A stretch of DNA of 64,000 nucleotides from Silvibacterium dinghuense (lineage in GTDB: Bacteria > Acidobacteriota > Terriglobia > Terriglobales > Acidobacteriaceae). Shown one piece after another: positions 63,876 to 64,000 of the stretch. The stretch spans positions 1,736,001-1,800,000 of the forward strand of contig NZ_SDMK01000001.1 of NCBI RefSeq assembly GCF_004123295.1, in the 5' to 3' direction. A program made the translations under genes and the position numbers. The first letter of the stretch is position 1; the number at the start of each line of letters is the position of its first letter. The notes beneath the pieces were generated by a model, which saw nothing but the letters and a program-made list of their open reading frames with translations, was not told the origin of the DNA and ran no database searches.

Positions 63876-64000
63876 ATGAGCCAGACTGTACTGTTGCATT
63901 TTTCCGGGCAGGATCATCCCGGGTTGACGACCGCTTTGACCGGCATTCTCGCTGATTTCGATGCCTGCATCCTCGATGTGGGACAGGCCGTCGTGCACGA
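63876..64000 (+). CDS. serB: Phosphoserine phosphatase, start only (cut by window end)
   Basis: The first 41 codons of a gene that continues beyond the window. The visible MSQTVLLHFSGQDHPGLT and LADFDACILDVGQAVVH match the N-terminal ACT-like domain of SerB-type phosphoserine phosphatases. GAAAGAG precedes the ATG. With serA and the aminotransferase in this window it completes a serine-synthesis set, but its genomic context here is separated by 13 kb from those genes. Confidence 0.8.
   Translation, partial: MSQTVLLHFSGQDHPGLTTALTGILADFDACILDVGQAVVH

Overview
The window looks like the chromosome of an Acidobacteriota member (Terriglobia/Acidobacteriaceae type). The reasons are three very large Oar-like TonB-dependent receptors that each start with a carboxypeptidase-regulatory-like domain, a DUF1553/DUF1501 pair, multihaem cytochrome/TPR proteins, an S53 peptidase, and GC-rich sequence throughout. 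This placement comes from gene content only; no marker-gene comparison was possible. No prophage, CRISPR array or complete insertion sequence was seen.

Layout. 1-5.2 kb: end of a DUF1553 haem-motif protein, a DUF1501 protein, tRNA-Leu(TAA), then a pirin gene and a MarR regulator, each preceded by a long perfect palindrome with the same core. 5.3-10 kb: a small zinc-binding protein, a DegT/DnrJ aminotransferase, a secreted amidohydrolase, a VapBC pair and a TonB-C-like secreted protein. 10.3-15.3 kb (minus strand): homocysteine methyltransferase, purL and purF. 15.3-15.8 kb: a 274-bp element with terminal inverted repeats, then tRNA-Pro(CGG). 15.9-34.6 kb and 38.6-43.7 kb: carbohydrate-scavenging regions with a membrane-anchored regulator-like protein, three Oar-like receptors, a GH79-like glycosidase, a parallel beta-helix protein, a GH29 alpha-L-fucosidase, a seven-haem cytochrome/TPR protein, a TPR protein and a sulfatase. 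An S53 peptidase lies between the two regions. 44-50.3 kb: a histone-H1-like DUF6496 protein, FmdB-type zinc ribbon, serA with a serine/alanine-glyoxylate-type aminotransferase, a YqeY protein, a membrane protein and an RNase HI with an extra C-terminal module. 50.5-53.4 kb: an ECF sigma factor, a zinc anti-sigma factor with a HEAT-like output region, and a protease-less double-PDZ protein. 53.8-60.7 kb: radical SAM protein, GAF-GGDEF diguanylate cyclase overlapping an adenosine deaminase gene, a small membrane protein, and acnA. 61-64 kb: a Phd/PIN toxin-antitoxin pair, a class C beta-lactamase-like hydrolase, and the start of serB cut by the window edge.

How the parts fit. The fucosidase, GH79-like enzyme, beta-helix protein, sulfatase and TonB-dependent receptors suggest uptake and breakdown of a fucose- or uronic-acid-rich, perhaps sulfated polysaccharide. 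serA, the aminotransferase and serB together suggest serine biosynthesis. The sigma/anti-sigma/PDZ set looks like an envelope-stress circuit.

The most notable structural signals are three. First, a 73-bp second copy of the serB start lies at the 3' end of the hydrolase gene, and all its coding differences are silent, which suggests a recombination scar. Second, an intergenic hairpin family has five copies whose stems differ by compensatory base-pair changes. Third, the pirin and MarR genes carry matching palindromic operators.
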